NCBI GenBank assembly: GCA_910577785.1
Contig: CAJTNT010000019.1
Location: 1-18,151 of the forward strand
Source: an uncultured Lachnospiraceae bacterium
GTDB taxonomy: Bacteria; Bacillota; Clostridia; Lachnospirales; Lachnospiraceae
Direction of reading: 5' to 3'
Length of the DNA stretch: 18,151 nucleotides
Positions 1 through 6,386 of this stretch are shown here, piece by piece. Numbering within the stretch: position 1 is the first letter of the stretch; each line of letters opens with the position of its first letter. The notes beneath the pieces were generated by a model. That model had not been told where the DNA came from. It made no database searches and was given only the letters and a program-made list of their open reading frames with translations. The position numbers and the translations under genes are program-made.

Positions 1-2
1 TT

Positions 3-173
3 GGCAAGATTATGGAGATTGAAACGGGATTTGAAAAGTTTGGCGGGTGGCTGAAGGAAAAAACAGGGAACAGCGGGGACGCGGAGTTTGTCAATGCCTT
101 TATTTCATTTCCCATAGACACAGAATTTTTTACGGCCTCGCCACAGCCTATCAGCCTGGGTACATCAACTATC
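3..173 (+). other. Unrecognised open frame at the window edge, possible 3' end of a gene
   Basis: A plus-strand frame is open from the left edge (first in-frame ATG at 12) and reads a plausible protein-like sequence, beginning MEIETGFEKFGGWLKEKTGN, for about 50 residues. Beyond about position 174 the same frame continues to 395 only as the antisense of a sugar-kinase remnant, so that part is not meaningful protein. The first stretch has third-position choices that look like coding DNA, but I recognise no family. It may be the end of a gene cut by the window and by a recombination breakpoint, or it may be noncoding. Confidence 0.2.
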
Positions 174-455
174 TTAACGAAATACTCTCGCCCCGGCGTC
201 TCCCATAACCACCTCGACTTCTTTTTTGCTTGCCATGGTGGTATCTCCCGGCTTCGTCATGGCCAGCGCGCCATGCGCCGCCCCGTAATTGACGGCTATG
301 CTGGCATCCCCTTTGGCCATAAGGCCGTAGATGAGGCCGGAGGCAAAGGAATCCCGGCAGCTTCCTTACCCCAACTTTACCGCCCAGCACCTTAATGGGA
401 ATCCTCAGCAGCAAAACCATGGCGGCATCTATAGCTTCCCGTCCATTTTTTGATA
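174..455 (-). pseudogene. Decayed C-terminal remnant of a PfkB-family sugar kinase (KdgK-like)
   Basis: Read on the minus strand from about 365 down to a TAA at 176-174, the translation contains DSFASGLIYGL, then GAAHGALAMTKPGDT, then ASKKEVEVV. This is the C-terminal end of PfkB/ribokinase-family kinases such as 2-keto-3-deoxygluconate kinase: the GAGDSFAAG catalytic block followed by the last helices. The expected GAGD is replaced by SCRD, so the catalytic motif is damaged. An in-frame TAA (368-366) lies directly upstream, preceded by a stretch reading VKLG that resembles the strand normally some 25 codons before GAGD. A neighbouring frame reads NGREAIDAAMVLLLRIPIKV, compatible with the preceding helix. 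Together these indicate frameshift plus internal deletion. Homology fades at about 455. A functional product is not expected. The exact sugar substrate cannot be assigned. Confidence 0.6.
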
Positions 456-459
456 AAGC

Positions 460-487
460 TTGACAAATTGTTCTTAAGATGTATAAT
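460..487 (+). promoter_or_regulatory. Consensus sigma-A promoter (TTGACA-N16-TATAAT)
   Basis: A perfect -35 hexamer TTGACA lies at 460-465 and a perfect -10 hexamer TATAAT at 482-487, separated by 16 bases. Transcription would start near 494 and run rightwards. The first convincing gene downstream is the lipoprotein at 850, so this promoter would produce an unusually long leader of about 350 bases, or a separate short transcript. It sits at the point where the kinase remnant ends and the AT-rich segment begins. Confidence 0.6.
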
Positions 488-493
488 ATAAGT

Positions 494-849
494 ATCGACC
501 TATTTTTGATATTTTTAAATCATCTATCTTTCATGACAACTCTTCCGTAATATTGAGGCTCTTTTGATGGGAGGTGAAAACGCAGAACGCTGTTACATTT
601 TTTATCTTAATCAAAATAATATATTTTGGTAACTATTATATGCCACAGTTCATTACTTTATGTTTAAAGAATTAAACTACATACGTATTACTTTTTACTA
701 AATGTTATAAATATCTCTCAGTTTGGAGGGTTCCAATTATCAAACTTACCATTTAAAATATGGAACTCTCCAAAACGATACAAGCTCTAGTCCTCTCCAA
801 CAACGAACCAATTCCATTTTTGGGATTTATTTTAAGGAGGTTTATCATT
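494..849 (+). other. Long AT-rich gene-free leader upstream of the lipoprotein gene
   Basis: About 350 bases without a convincing gene. It holds a stretch with a GGGAGGTG box near 569-576 flanked by tiny frames (ATG at 567, 21 codons; GTG at 574, 33 codons, hydrophobic), neither with a properly spaced ribosome site. It also holds a small AT-rich palindrome CAAAATAATATATTTTG near 612-628, a second weak -10-like TATAAA at 706-711, and the longer hairpin listed separately at 722-774. I cannot match it to a known riboswitch class. Confidence 0.4.
722..774 (+). promoter_or_regulatory. 14-bp inverted repeat in the leader of the lipoprotein/protease pair
   Basis: TTTGGAGGGTTCCA at 722-735 pairs with TGGAACTCTCCAAA at 761-774. 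All 14 positions pair in RNA if one G-U wobble is allowed, around a 25-base AT-rich loop. There is no U-run after it, so it is not a classical intrinsic terminator. Its position, about 75 bases before the lipoprotein start codon, suits an operator, an RNA stability element or an attenuator arm. Function is inferred only. Confidence 0.5.
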
Positions 850-1383
850 ATGAAAAAACAGTTCTTTACCATCTTATCGCTCATTACAGTATTATGTAGC
901 CTGCTAGTTGGATGCGGTGATTTAAGCTATGCTACCATTTCCAGCAATCATCCCACTGACACCATTGCCGAAGATCCAGAAGACCCTCTCCCGGAACAGG
1001 CAGATTCCCTTTCCGGACAGAACGGTAGCATGGAATCCTCAGAAAATGTTTCTGATACTACTTCCACAGATGACACGATAGATATTCCAGAAGAATACCT
1101 ATCTGAAAATTCCGGCATCGAATATACAGTGAATGAAAATGGTGAATATGTCTGCGATGGCATGCTTTTCCGCCACAAATTGGTATTAACAAGCAGAGCT
1201 CCAACAGATAAGCATTTCATTTCCATTTATATCGTACTCACAAACGACACAGAGCTTACCGCTGAAAAAATCTTCAAAGATAGCATCTGTTCAAAAGGAA
1301 TTTCTCCCAATGACCTTATGCAAGAATATCCATCATATTTCTATGTTGTCGTTGGCAACCATGTATATGAAGAACCGCATTAA
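850..1383 (+). CDS. Small secreted lipoprotein of unknown function
   Basis: A 177-residue protein starting at the ATG at 850, chosen because AAGGAGG at 834-840 lies at good spacing and because the residues after it form a lipoprotein signal peptide. That signal has a KK start, a hydrophobic core and the lipobox L19-V20-G21-C22. After the predicted lipidated cysteine come about 80 residues rich in Ser, Thr, Asp, Glu and Pro, typical of an extended surface linker. A small C-terminal domain (about residues 95-177) contains VCDGMLFRHKLVLTSR and IYIVLTNDTELTAEKIF, which I do not recognise as a named family. An in-frame ATG at 760 is rejected because it would bury the signal peptide. It is followed after 31 bases by the S8 protease gene, so the two are probably co-transcribed. 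A role as partner, substrate or modulator of that protease is inference. Confidence 0.8.
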   Translation: MKKQFFTILSLITVLCSLLVGCGDLSYATISSNHPTDTIAEDPEDPLPEQADSLSGQNGSMESSENVSDTTSTDDTIDIPEEYLSENSGIEYTVNENGEYVCDGMLFRHKLVLTSRAPTDKHFISIYIVLTNDTELTAEKIFKDSICSKGISPNDLMQEYPSYFYVVVGNHVYEEPH

Positions 1384-1414
1384 TGCATTATCTTAAAAAA
1401 ATGGGATTAATAAT

Positions 1415-2503
1415 TTGAAGAAAAATATACGCATCATATTTATGATATCCATACTTGTATTAGCAACACTTTTCCTATTCCTTGCCATTCAGCGTTCCAA
1501 TATGCGCCGTCAGATTCCGTACGATCCACTATATAGCAGGCAATGGTATTTACAAAACAAAGCCCAAAATATTATAATTCCTCCTGCCCGGATAGATCAT
1601 ACGGATTTCACAACAGAAGAGATTATATTAAATTCCAACGTAAACTTAGGCGTTACAGATTTTTGGGAATCTTATCAGAAAAAAAGCAGCAAAGAACTTA
1701 CGATTGCCATCTTAGACTCCTGCGCCGATATCCGCCATGACGATTTAAAAACACATATCTGGATTAACAATGGCGAAATAGCAGATAATGGCCTGGACGA
1801 TGATGGCAATGGTTACATAGACGACTATTATGGATGGAATTTTTATTCCAATACTAATATTGTCTATGGCACGGACGAAAATGCTGCACATGGCACCCAC
1901 TGTGCCGGAATTATTGCTGCTGCCCATAATGGTTCTGGCATAATGGGGATTTTGGGAAATACAAATGTAAAACTAATGGTTTTGCCAATTTATGGAGGCG
2001 AAGAATTAAATGCCGATAACTTGGTTTCAGCAATACATTATGCAGACATTATGGGAGCAGATATCTGCAATATCTCATGCGTATTCCATGATGGCAAAGA
2101 TAAAATCAGTGACGTCATCCAGAATTCTTCCATGTATTTCGTTGCTGCAGCTGGCAATTTCCAGAATCAATATATAAATGGCTTAAATTTAGATAACTAT
2201 GAAAGATTCCCTGCCTGCTGCCAAAACAGCCGCATGATAACAGCCGGAAGCATCAATGCACAGAAAAAGGGTTCTCTATTTTCTAATTACAGCCCCAACT
2301 TTGTGGACATTGCCGCACCAGGCGAATACATATACAGCACTCTGCCAAATGGTGATTATGGATACCAAAATGGGACTTCTCTCTCTGCTCCCATTGTAAC
2401 TGGGATATTAGGCGCATATTACTATCTCTATACAGATACGATAGAAGAAGCTGTAGAATTGCTGCTTTCTAACGCCGAAACAGATGCGGCGCTGCAAGAA
2501 TAA
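1415..2503 (+). CDS. Membrane-anchored subtilisin-like serine protease (family S8)
   Basis: A 362-residue protein with a positively charged N-terminus, one hydrophobic segment at about residues 6-24 and an S8 catalytic domain that should face outside. The triad is visible: Asp101 in AILDS, His159 in HGTHCAG and Ser322 in NGTSLSAP, with oxyanion Asn248 in AAAGN. NGLDDDGNGYIDDYYGWNF (125-143) is the Asp/Gly-rich, probably calcium-binding insert common in thermitase-like S8 proteases. PYDPLYSRQWYLQ (35-47) resembles the usual mature N-terminus, and no I9-type propeptide is seen between the membrane segment and it. The start is a TTG at 1415 with only a weak GGGA upstream; the next in-frame ATG (1442) would remove the lysines before the membrane segment. 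Codon use is AT-rich like the preceding lipoprotein gene. The target protein is unknown. The family call is firm; the role is not. Confidence 0.9.
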   Translation: MKKNIRIIFMISILVLATLFLFLAIQRSNMRRQIPYDPLYSRQWYLQNKAQNIIIPPARIDHTDFTTEEIILNSNVNLGVTDFWESYQKKSSKELTIAILDSCADIRHDDLKTHIWINNGEIADNGLDDDGNGYIDDYYGWNFYSNTNIVYGTDENAAHGTHCAGIIAAAHNGSGIMGILGNTNVKLMVLPIYGGEELNADNLVSAIHYADIMGADICNISCVFHDGKDKISDVIQNSSMYFVAAAGNFQNQYINGLNLDNYERFPACCQNSRMITAGSINAQKKGSLFSNYSPNFVDIAAPGEYIYSTLPNGDYGYQNGTSLSAPIVTGILGAYYYLYTDTIEEAVELLLSNAETDAALQE

Positions 2504-2540
2504 ATCTACCAAGGACGCATTGTAAAATCTGCCTCCCCTA

Positions 2541-3047
2541 TCAAATAGCAGCCCTCACCCTCTCATATCTCAAAAAGCGGTATTCCACCCCAGCGTCCGG
2601 GGAGAAGTGCGCCTTGCTGGATGCCGCTAAGCGCCATCCTTCCTGTATGTCCAGGTCTGGCAAGAAGGCGTCTGCCTGGTAGGCATGAGCCACTTTTGTG
2701 ATATAGGCGGTATCGCAGAAGCACAGCAGCTGACGGTAGATGTTGGCTCCCCCGATGACATAAATATCCCTGCTTTCACAGAAAGAAAGTTCCTGCATCA
2801 GCGCCTGGACGCCAGGAACTGTCTGGACGCCCTCCGCCTGATAAGAGCGATTACGGGTCAGCACAAGGTTCCTCCTGCCCTCTAGGGGGCGTCCGCCTGG
2901 GAGGCTTTCCAAGGTCTTCCTTCCCATCACTACCACACTGCCCAGCGTCATATCCCGGAAAAATTTCATATCTTCCGGGATATGCACCAATAAATGGCCC
3001 TCAAATCCAATGCCCCAGTTCTCATCTGCGCATGCAATCAAATTCAT
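2541..3047 (-). CDS. folA: Dihydrofolate reductase
   Basis: A 168-residue protein, the normal length for bacterial DHFR, reducing dihydrofolate to tetrahydrofolate with NADPH in the cytoplasm. Visible hallmarks are the N-terminal MNLIACADENWGIGFEG (Met20-loop region), IPEDMKFFRDMT with the substrate-binding acidic residue Asp26, VVVMGRKTLESLPGGRPLEGR (NADPH-binding TSxRxP-type region) and YVIGGANIYRQLL. The start ATG has GGGGGG at about seven bases upstream. The stop lies 37 bases from the stop of the S8 protease gene, so the two converge. thyA, a frequent neighbour of folA, is not in the window. Confidence 0.96.
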   Translation of the reverse strand: MNLIACADENWGIGFEGHLLVHIPEDMKFFRDMTLGSVVVMGRKTLESLPGGRPLEGRRNLVLTRNRSYQAEGVQTVPGVQALMQELSFCESRDIYVIGGANIYRQLLCFCDTAYITKVAHAYQADAFLPDLDIQEGWRLAASSKAHFSPDAGVEYRFLRYERVRAAI

Positions 3048-3123
3048 GGATTCCCCCCTGTCATTCGGCTCTAATTTTTTTATCTTTTTTTATTTTTTTC
3101 AAGACTTTTTCACAAAAATAGTG

Positions 3124-3129
3124 TATAAT
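3124..3129 (+). promoter_or_regulatory. -10 box of a promoter for the small membrane protein
   Basis: A perfect TATAAT lies at 3124-3129 in the divergent intergenic region between folA and the gene at 3185. The -35 region is poor (best fit around 3099-3106), so the promoter may be activator-assisted or rely on the long A/T tract upstream at 3075-3100. Confidence 0.45.
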
Positions 3130-3184
3130 CAGGGTTGATACAAAATCTTAAGGAAACTATTTTAAGGATATAAGGAGAATTATT

Positions 3185-3442
3185 ATGAGCCAGGCAAAAG
3201 TAGACCGCTATAAAGAAGAAAAGGCAAACCGCAAAAAGACCATGAAAAAAGAAAAGCTGAAACACACCCTTTCCACAGGCTGTGCTGCCATTGTATGTAT
3301 TGCAGTGATTGGATGGGTGGGATATTCCGCTTACGGCTACTTCCGTTCCTCTGATGATGACAAAGTGGTGCAGACAGAAGTTGACTTAAGCTCTATCAAT
3401 GACTATATGACGGACGTCTCCGCCACGGACAGCGCAGAATAA
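3185..3442 (+). CDS. Small single-pass membrane protein, function unknown
   Basis: An 85-residue protein with a well-placed AAGGAG (3172-3177) before ATG 3185. The first 27 residues are strongly basic and charged (MSQAKVDRYKEEKANRKKTM and on). One hydrophobic segment follows at about residues 31-52 (TGCAAIVCIAVIGWVGYSAY), then a short acidic tail rich in Asp and Ser. By the positive-inside rule the N-terminus is cytoplasmic and the tail outside. Comparable small proteins are widespread hypotheticals in clostridia, and no function can be assigned. It is divergent from folA and appears monocistronic; a candidate terminator lies about 100 bases downstream. Confidence 0.75.
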   Translation: MSQAKVDRYKEEKANRKKTMKKEKLKHTLSTGCAAIVCIAVIGWVGYSAYGYFRSSDDDKVVQTEVDLSSINDYMTDVSATDSAE

Positions 3443-3454
3443 AGCGCTTTACCA

Positions 3455-3525
3455 GGATGGCCCAGAAGGTGTCTTGCCGATACTGCCCAGAAGGCATTTT
3501 GCCAAGACTGCCCAAAAGGCGCTGG
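3455..3525. repeat. Three copies of a 25-bp tandem repeat
   Basis: The core CCCAGAAGG occurs at 3461, 3486 and (as CCCAAAAGG) 3511, an exact 25-base period. The rest of each unit is similar (GGTGTCTTGCC, GGCATTTTGCC, GGCGCTGGGCA). The array starts shortly after the stop codon of the small membrane protein. It is GC-rich and unrelated in sequence to the pyrimidine-rich array further right. Confidence 0.65.
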
Positions 3526-3545
3526 GCAGCCCCGTTTCTCAAATA

Positions 3546-3590
3546 TCGCTGCAGGATGGCCAAGTCCCCTTCTGCGGCGATTCCTTTTTT
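3546..3590 (+). terminator. Candidate intrinsic terminator after the small membrane protein gene
   Basis: TCGCTGCAG (3546-3554) pairs with CTGCGGCGA (3572-3580), nine positions with one G-U wobble and a 17-base loop, followed by TTCCTTTTTT (3581-3590). This has the form of a Rho-independent terminator for rightward transcription, although the large loop lowers confidence. Confidence 0.4.
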
Positions 3591-3655
3591 ATCATCCATC
3601 TTGGATCCAACTTTATCCTTTTTTATTATCCATCCTGAATTCGATTTTATCCTTT

Positions 3656-3895
3656 TTTCAACCTTCCACTCTTTTACTCTTCCACGTTTTTGCTTTTCCA
3701 TTCTTTTACTCTTGTACGCTTTTCCTTTTCCACTCTTTTGTTCTTTTCCTTCTCCACTCTTTTGTCCTTTTTCTTCTCCACTCTTTTCCTTCTCCATTCT
3801 TTTGTTCTTTTCCTTCTCCACTCTTTTGTTCTTTTCCTTCTCCACTCTTTTGTTCTTTTGCTTTTTCATTCTTTTGCTTTTTCATTCTTTTGCTT
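3656..3895. repeat. Pyrimidine/purine minisatellite with 24-bp and 16-bp units
   Basis: The plus strand is almost pure pyrimidine. The clearest part is three 24-bp units of the form TCTCCACTCTTTTGTTCTTT plus TCCT at 3791-3814, 3815-3838 and 3839-3862, then two identical 16-bp units TTTTCATTCTTTTGCT at 3863-3878 and 3879-3894. Units to the left (3656-3790) are increasingly degenerate. The array ends within a few bases of the stop codon of the flavodoxin-like gene (3898). On the minus strand it encodes a Lys/Glu-rich frame (ATG at 3869, running to 3396) with 8-residue periodicity of the KEKNKRVE type, because 24 is a multiple of three. That frame has no ribosome site and runs on into unrelated DNA and into the end of the opposite gene, so I do not call it a gene. 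Confidence 0.8.
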
Positions 3896-3897
3896 TT

Positions 3898-4410
3898 TCA
3901 GCCTTTTACTCCCAGCAGCCGTTCCACAAATTTCCTGGCATGCGCCAGATCCTCTTCGTTTGGATGGAACAGGCCTTCGTCAAAATTCCGCAGCATCTGC
4001 CTGCGCCAGGCTTCCTGCCTAGGGTCTTCCATGGTTATCTCATAATTTTCCCGCAGCTGCATCGGCATTTTCCCCTGGCAGAGGAAGGTTCCCAGGTACT
4101 CGCAGTCATCCGGGATCCATACCTTTACCTTCTGCTCAATCATTTTGAAGTACCCTGCGTCACTCCCCATGCCGCAGGTGCCGAACAGGGCAACCTTCTT
4201 CCCGTGCAGCCTGGACAGCATATCAATCACAGATATATCGCAGGTGCCGCGGTCGACCCAGAAGCCCACGAAAAAAATATCTGCATCTTTTCCCCTGTAT
4301 TCTCCTACGCTCTGCATATCCTTTGACATTCCTGGCAGGGCGCTGAAGATTTCAGTGGCTACCTTCTTCGTATTCCCCGTTTTGCTGGAATACACCACCA
4401 TATAATCCAT
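3898..4410 (-). CDS. Flavodoxin-like protein
   Basis: A roughly 170-residue protein with the flavodoxin fold signature at the N-terminus: MVVYSSKTGNTKKVA, where SSKTGNTKK is the FMN-phosphate loop. DADIFFVGFWVDRGTCD and KKVALFGTCGMGSDAGYF follow as the later flavin-contacting strands. It is expected to be a cytoplasmic electron carrier or flavin-binding reductase subunit. I choose ATG 4410 because GAGG lies about eight bases upstream; a GTG at 4419 would add three residues and overlap the nadE stop. It is the last gene of the likely recJ-to-flavodoxin operon. Several clostridial flavodoxins of this size are annotated BilS (linked to bilirubin reductase), but no bilirubin reductase gene is nearby, so I do not assign that. 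A tandem repeat array begins immediately after its stop codon. Confidence 0.85.
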   Translation of the reverse strand: MDYMVVYSSKTGNTKKVATEIFSALPGMSKDMQSVGEYRGKDADIFFVGFWVDRGTCDISVIDMLSRLHGKKVALFGTCGMGSDAGYFKMIEQKVKVWIPDDCEYLGTFLCQGKMPMQLRENYEITMEDPRQEAWRRQMLRNFDEGLFHPNEEDLAHARKFVERLLGVKG

Positions 4411-4415
4411 CCTTT

Positions 4416-6386
4416 TCACCTCACGCCATTATCTTCCCTGTACTCCAAGGCCTCTGCCTGCGCCATCCAGGCAGCCGCGCTGGCATCGCTTGGCATCCTA
4501 AGATCCCCCCGTGGGGAAACCGCCACCGTCCCTACCTTCGGCCCGTCCGGCAGGCAGGAACGCTTAAATTGCTGGGAGAAGAAACGCCTAATAAAGACCT
4601 TGAGCCACTTCAGGATGGTTTCCTGGCTGTAATGGGGCTGGAAAGCCGCAGCATCCTCTCCTTCTGCCGTGCCAAAGGCCTGCACCGCCAAGCGGAATAT
4701 CTTTGCCGGGCTGTAGCCGGAACGGAGCATATGGTAGAGAAAGAAATCATGGAGTTCGTAAGGTCCTACAATATCCTCGGTTTTTTGGGAAATCTGGCCG
4801 TCTTTCGGGGGCAGGAGCTCTGGGCTGACGGGCGTATCCAGAATATCAAGCAGGATGTCCCGCAATTCTTCTTCCCCGCAAGTGTCCGCATAGTAACGCA
4901 CCAGATGGCGTACCAGCGTTTTGGGCACGGAAGCGTTGACGCCATACATGGACATATGGTCACCATTGTAAGTAGCCCAGCCCAGGGCTAGCTCCGACAT
5001 ATCGCCTGTGCCGATAACCAGGCCGTTTTCCTGGTTGGCAATGTCCATCAGGATCTGCGTCCGCTCCCTGGCTTGGCTGTTTTCATATGTCACATCATGG
5101 TTCTGCTCGCTTTGGGCAATGTCACGGAAATGGATCTGGACGGCCTCCCGGATGTTGACTTCCCGAAATTTCACCCCCAGGCAGCGGATGAGGCTGACTG
5201 CGTTGCCATAGGTACGGTCCGTGGTGCCAAACCCTGGCATGGTAACCGCCTGGATGCCCTGCCTGCTAATTTCCAATAGGTCAAAAGCACGAACTGTCAC
5301 CAACAGCGCCAGCGTGGAATCCAGGCCGCCAGATATCCCTACAACGGCGCTCTGGCATTCGGTATGCTCCAGCCGCTTCTTGAGGCCCATCGACTGGATG
5401 GAGAGGATTTCCTCGCACCGCTTGCGCCGTTCCTCCCGTTTGCCTGGCACAAAGGGCAGGGGATCCATCCATCTGCTTAGCTCCACGCGCTCCTGGTGCA
5501 GATGGAAAGAAATTTCCTGATAGGGCGCGGCCTGACCGGCAAAGGTGGACATCCGCCTGCGCTGCCCTTCCAGCCGCTGGATATCAATTTCCCCATAGAC
5601 GGGCTGGTTCTGGAAACGCTGTGCCTCGGCCAGCAGGATGCCATTTTCCGCAATCATATTGTGGGCGGAGTAGACCACATCCTGGGTGGACTCCCCTTCG
5701 CCCGCGCTGGCATAGACATAGCCGCAGAGCAGCCTTGCGGACTGCCCTTCTACCAGGCTCTTGCGGTAACAGTCCTTGCCCGTGGCCTCATCACTGGCGG
5801 ACAGGTTGGCAATCAGGTTCGCCCCTGCCAGGGCATGGGAAATGCTGGGGGGACACGGCGTCCACAGATCCTCACAGATTTCCGCCCCAATTTTCAGCTG
5901 GCGCATGCTGTCCGGGCAGAACAGCAGATGGCTGCCCATTGGGACTCTGGCGCCATTTTTAAGGGTAACCTCCATTGGCTTTTCCATGCCGGGCGTAAAA
6001 TAACGCCCCTCGTAGAACTCATTGTAGTTCGGTATGCACATCTTGGGCACCAGGCCCAGGACAGCGCCGTTTGCCATGGCGGCCGCCACATTGTAGAGCC
6101 TGCCGTTCCAGGGGAAGGGCAAGCCTGCAAATACCAGCATGTTTTTGCCGTTTGTCTCTTCCGCAATGGCCAGCAGGGCGTCCTGCGCCTGATCGAGGAG
6201 CGTATCCATTAAAAATAAATCCCCGCAGGTATAGCCCGTAATGCACAGCTCCGGCAGCACAACCACCATCGCCCGCTGCCGCTCTGCCTCTTCTAACCTG
6301 CCAATGATTTCCCGCCTGTTATAGGCAGGGTCTGCGACCCGGATTTTTGGCGTCAGGGCTGCTGCCTTAATAAATCCATCTTTCAT
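4416..6386 (-). CDS. nadE: Glutamine-dependent NAD+ synthetase
   Basis: A 656-residue two-domain enzyme that converts deamido-NAD, ATP and glutamine to NAD+, the last step of NAD biosynthesis. The N-terminal nitrilase-type amidase domain (about 1-300) shows the Glu-Lys-Cys triad: Glu46 in LPELCITGY, Lys115 in LVPKMCIPN and Cys171 in AEICEDLW. The C-terminal synthetase domain (about 325-600) has the PP-loop SGGLDS at 352-357 and downstream NAD-synthase motifs such as GTGDMSELALGW. The length matches the long, glutaminase-fused bacterial form. The start ATG overlaps the hslO stop as ATGA, with AAGGAG six bases upstream, indicating translational coupling. The flavodoxin-like gene starts a few bases after its stop. 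Confidence 0.97.
   Translation of the reverse strand: MKDGFIKAAALTPKIRVADPAYNRREIIGRLEEAERQRAMVVVLPELCITGYTCGDLFLMDTLLDQAQDALLAIAEETNGKNMLVFAGLPFPWNGRLYNVAAAMANGAVLGLVPKMCIPNYNEFYEGRYFTPGMEKPMEVTLKNGARVPMGSHLLFCPDSMRQLKIGAEICEDLWTPCPPSISHALAGANLIANLSASDEATGKDCYRKSLVEGQSARLLCGYVYASAGEGESTQDVVYSAHNMIAENGILLAEAQRFQNQPVYGEIDIQRLEGQRRRMSTFAGQAAPYQEISFHLHQERVELSRWMDPLPFVPGKREERRKRCEEILSIQSMGLKKRLEHTECQSAVVGISGGLDSTLALLVTVRAFDLLEISRQGIQAVTMPGFGTTDRTYGNAVSLIRCLGVKFREVNIREAVQIHFRDIAQSEQNHDVTYENSQARERTQILMDIANQENGLVIGTGDMSELALGWATYNGDHMSMYGVNASVPKTLVRHLVRYYADTCGEEELRDILLDILDTPVSPELLPPKDGQISQKTEDIVGPYELHDFFLYHMLRSGYSPAKIFRLAVQAFGTAEGEDAAAFQPHYSQETILKWLKVFIRRFFSQQFKRSCLPDGPKVGTVAVSPRGDLRMPSDASAAAWMAQAEALEYREDNGVR

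Noticed and set aside
3396..3869. Minus-strand Lys/Glu-rich 157-residue open frame over the repeat array
   Set aside because: It starts inside the minisatellite without a ribosome site, continues into unrelated DNA, and overlaps the end of the well-supported gene at 3185-3442. The repeat explains the open frame.
3791..3895. Possible CRISPR array from regularly spaced repeats
   Set aside because: The units are directly tandem with no unique spacers, and no cas genes are present.
3457..4326. Long plus-strand open frame rich in Phe, Ser and Leu
   Set aside because: It is the antisense of the purine-rich repeat array and of the flavodoxin-like gene; its Phe-rich composition comes from the pyrimidine tract, and it has no ribosome site or known domain.
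5496..6212. 238-residue plus-strand open frame
   Set aside because: It is the antisense of nadE, whose domains and catalytic residues are all intact on the other strand.
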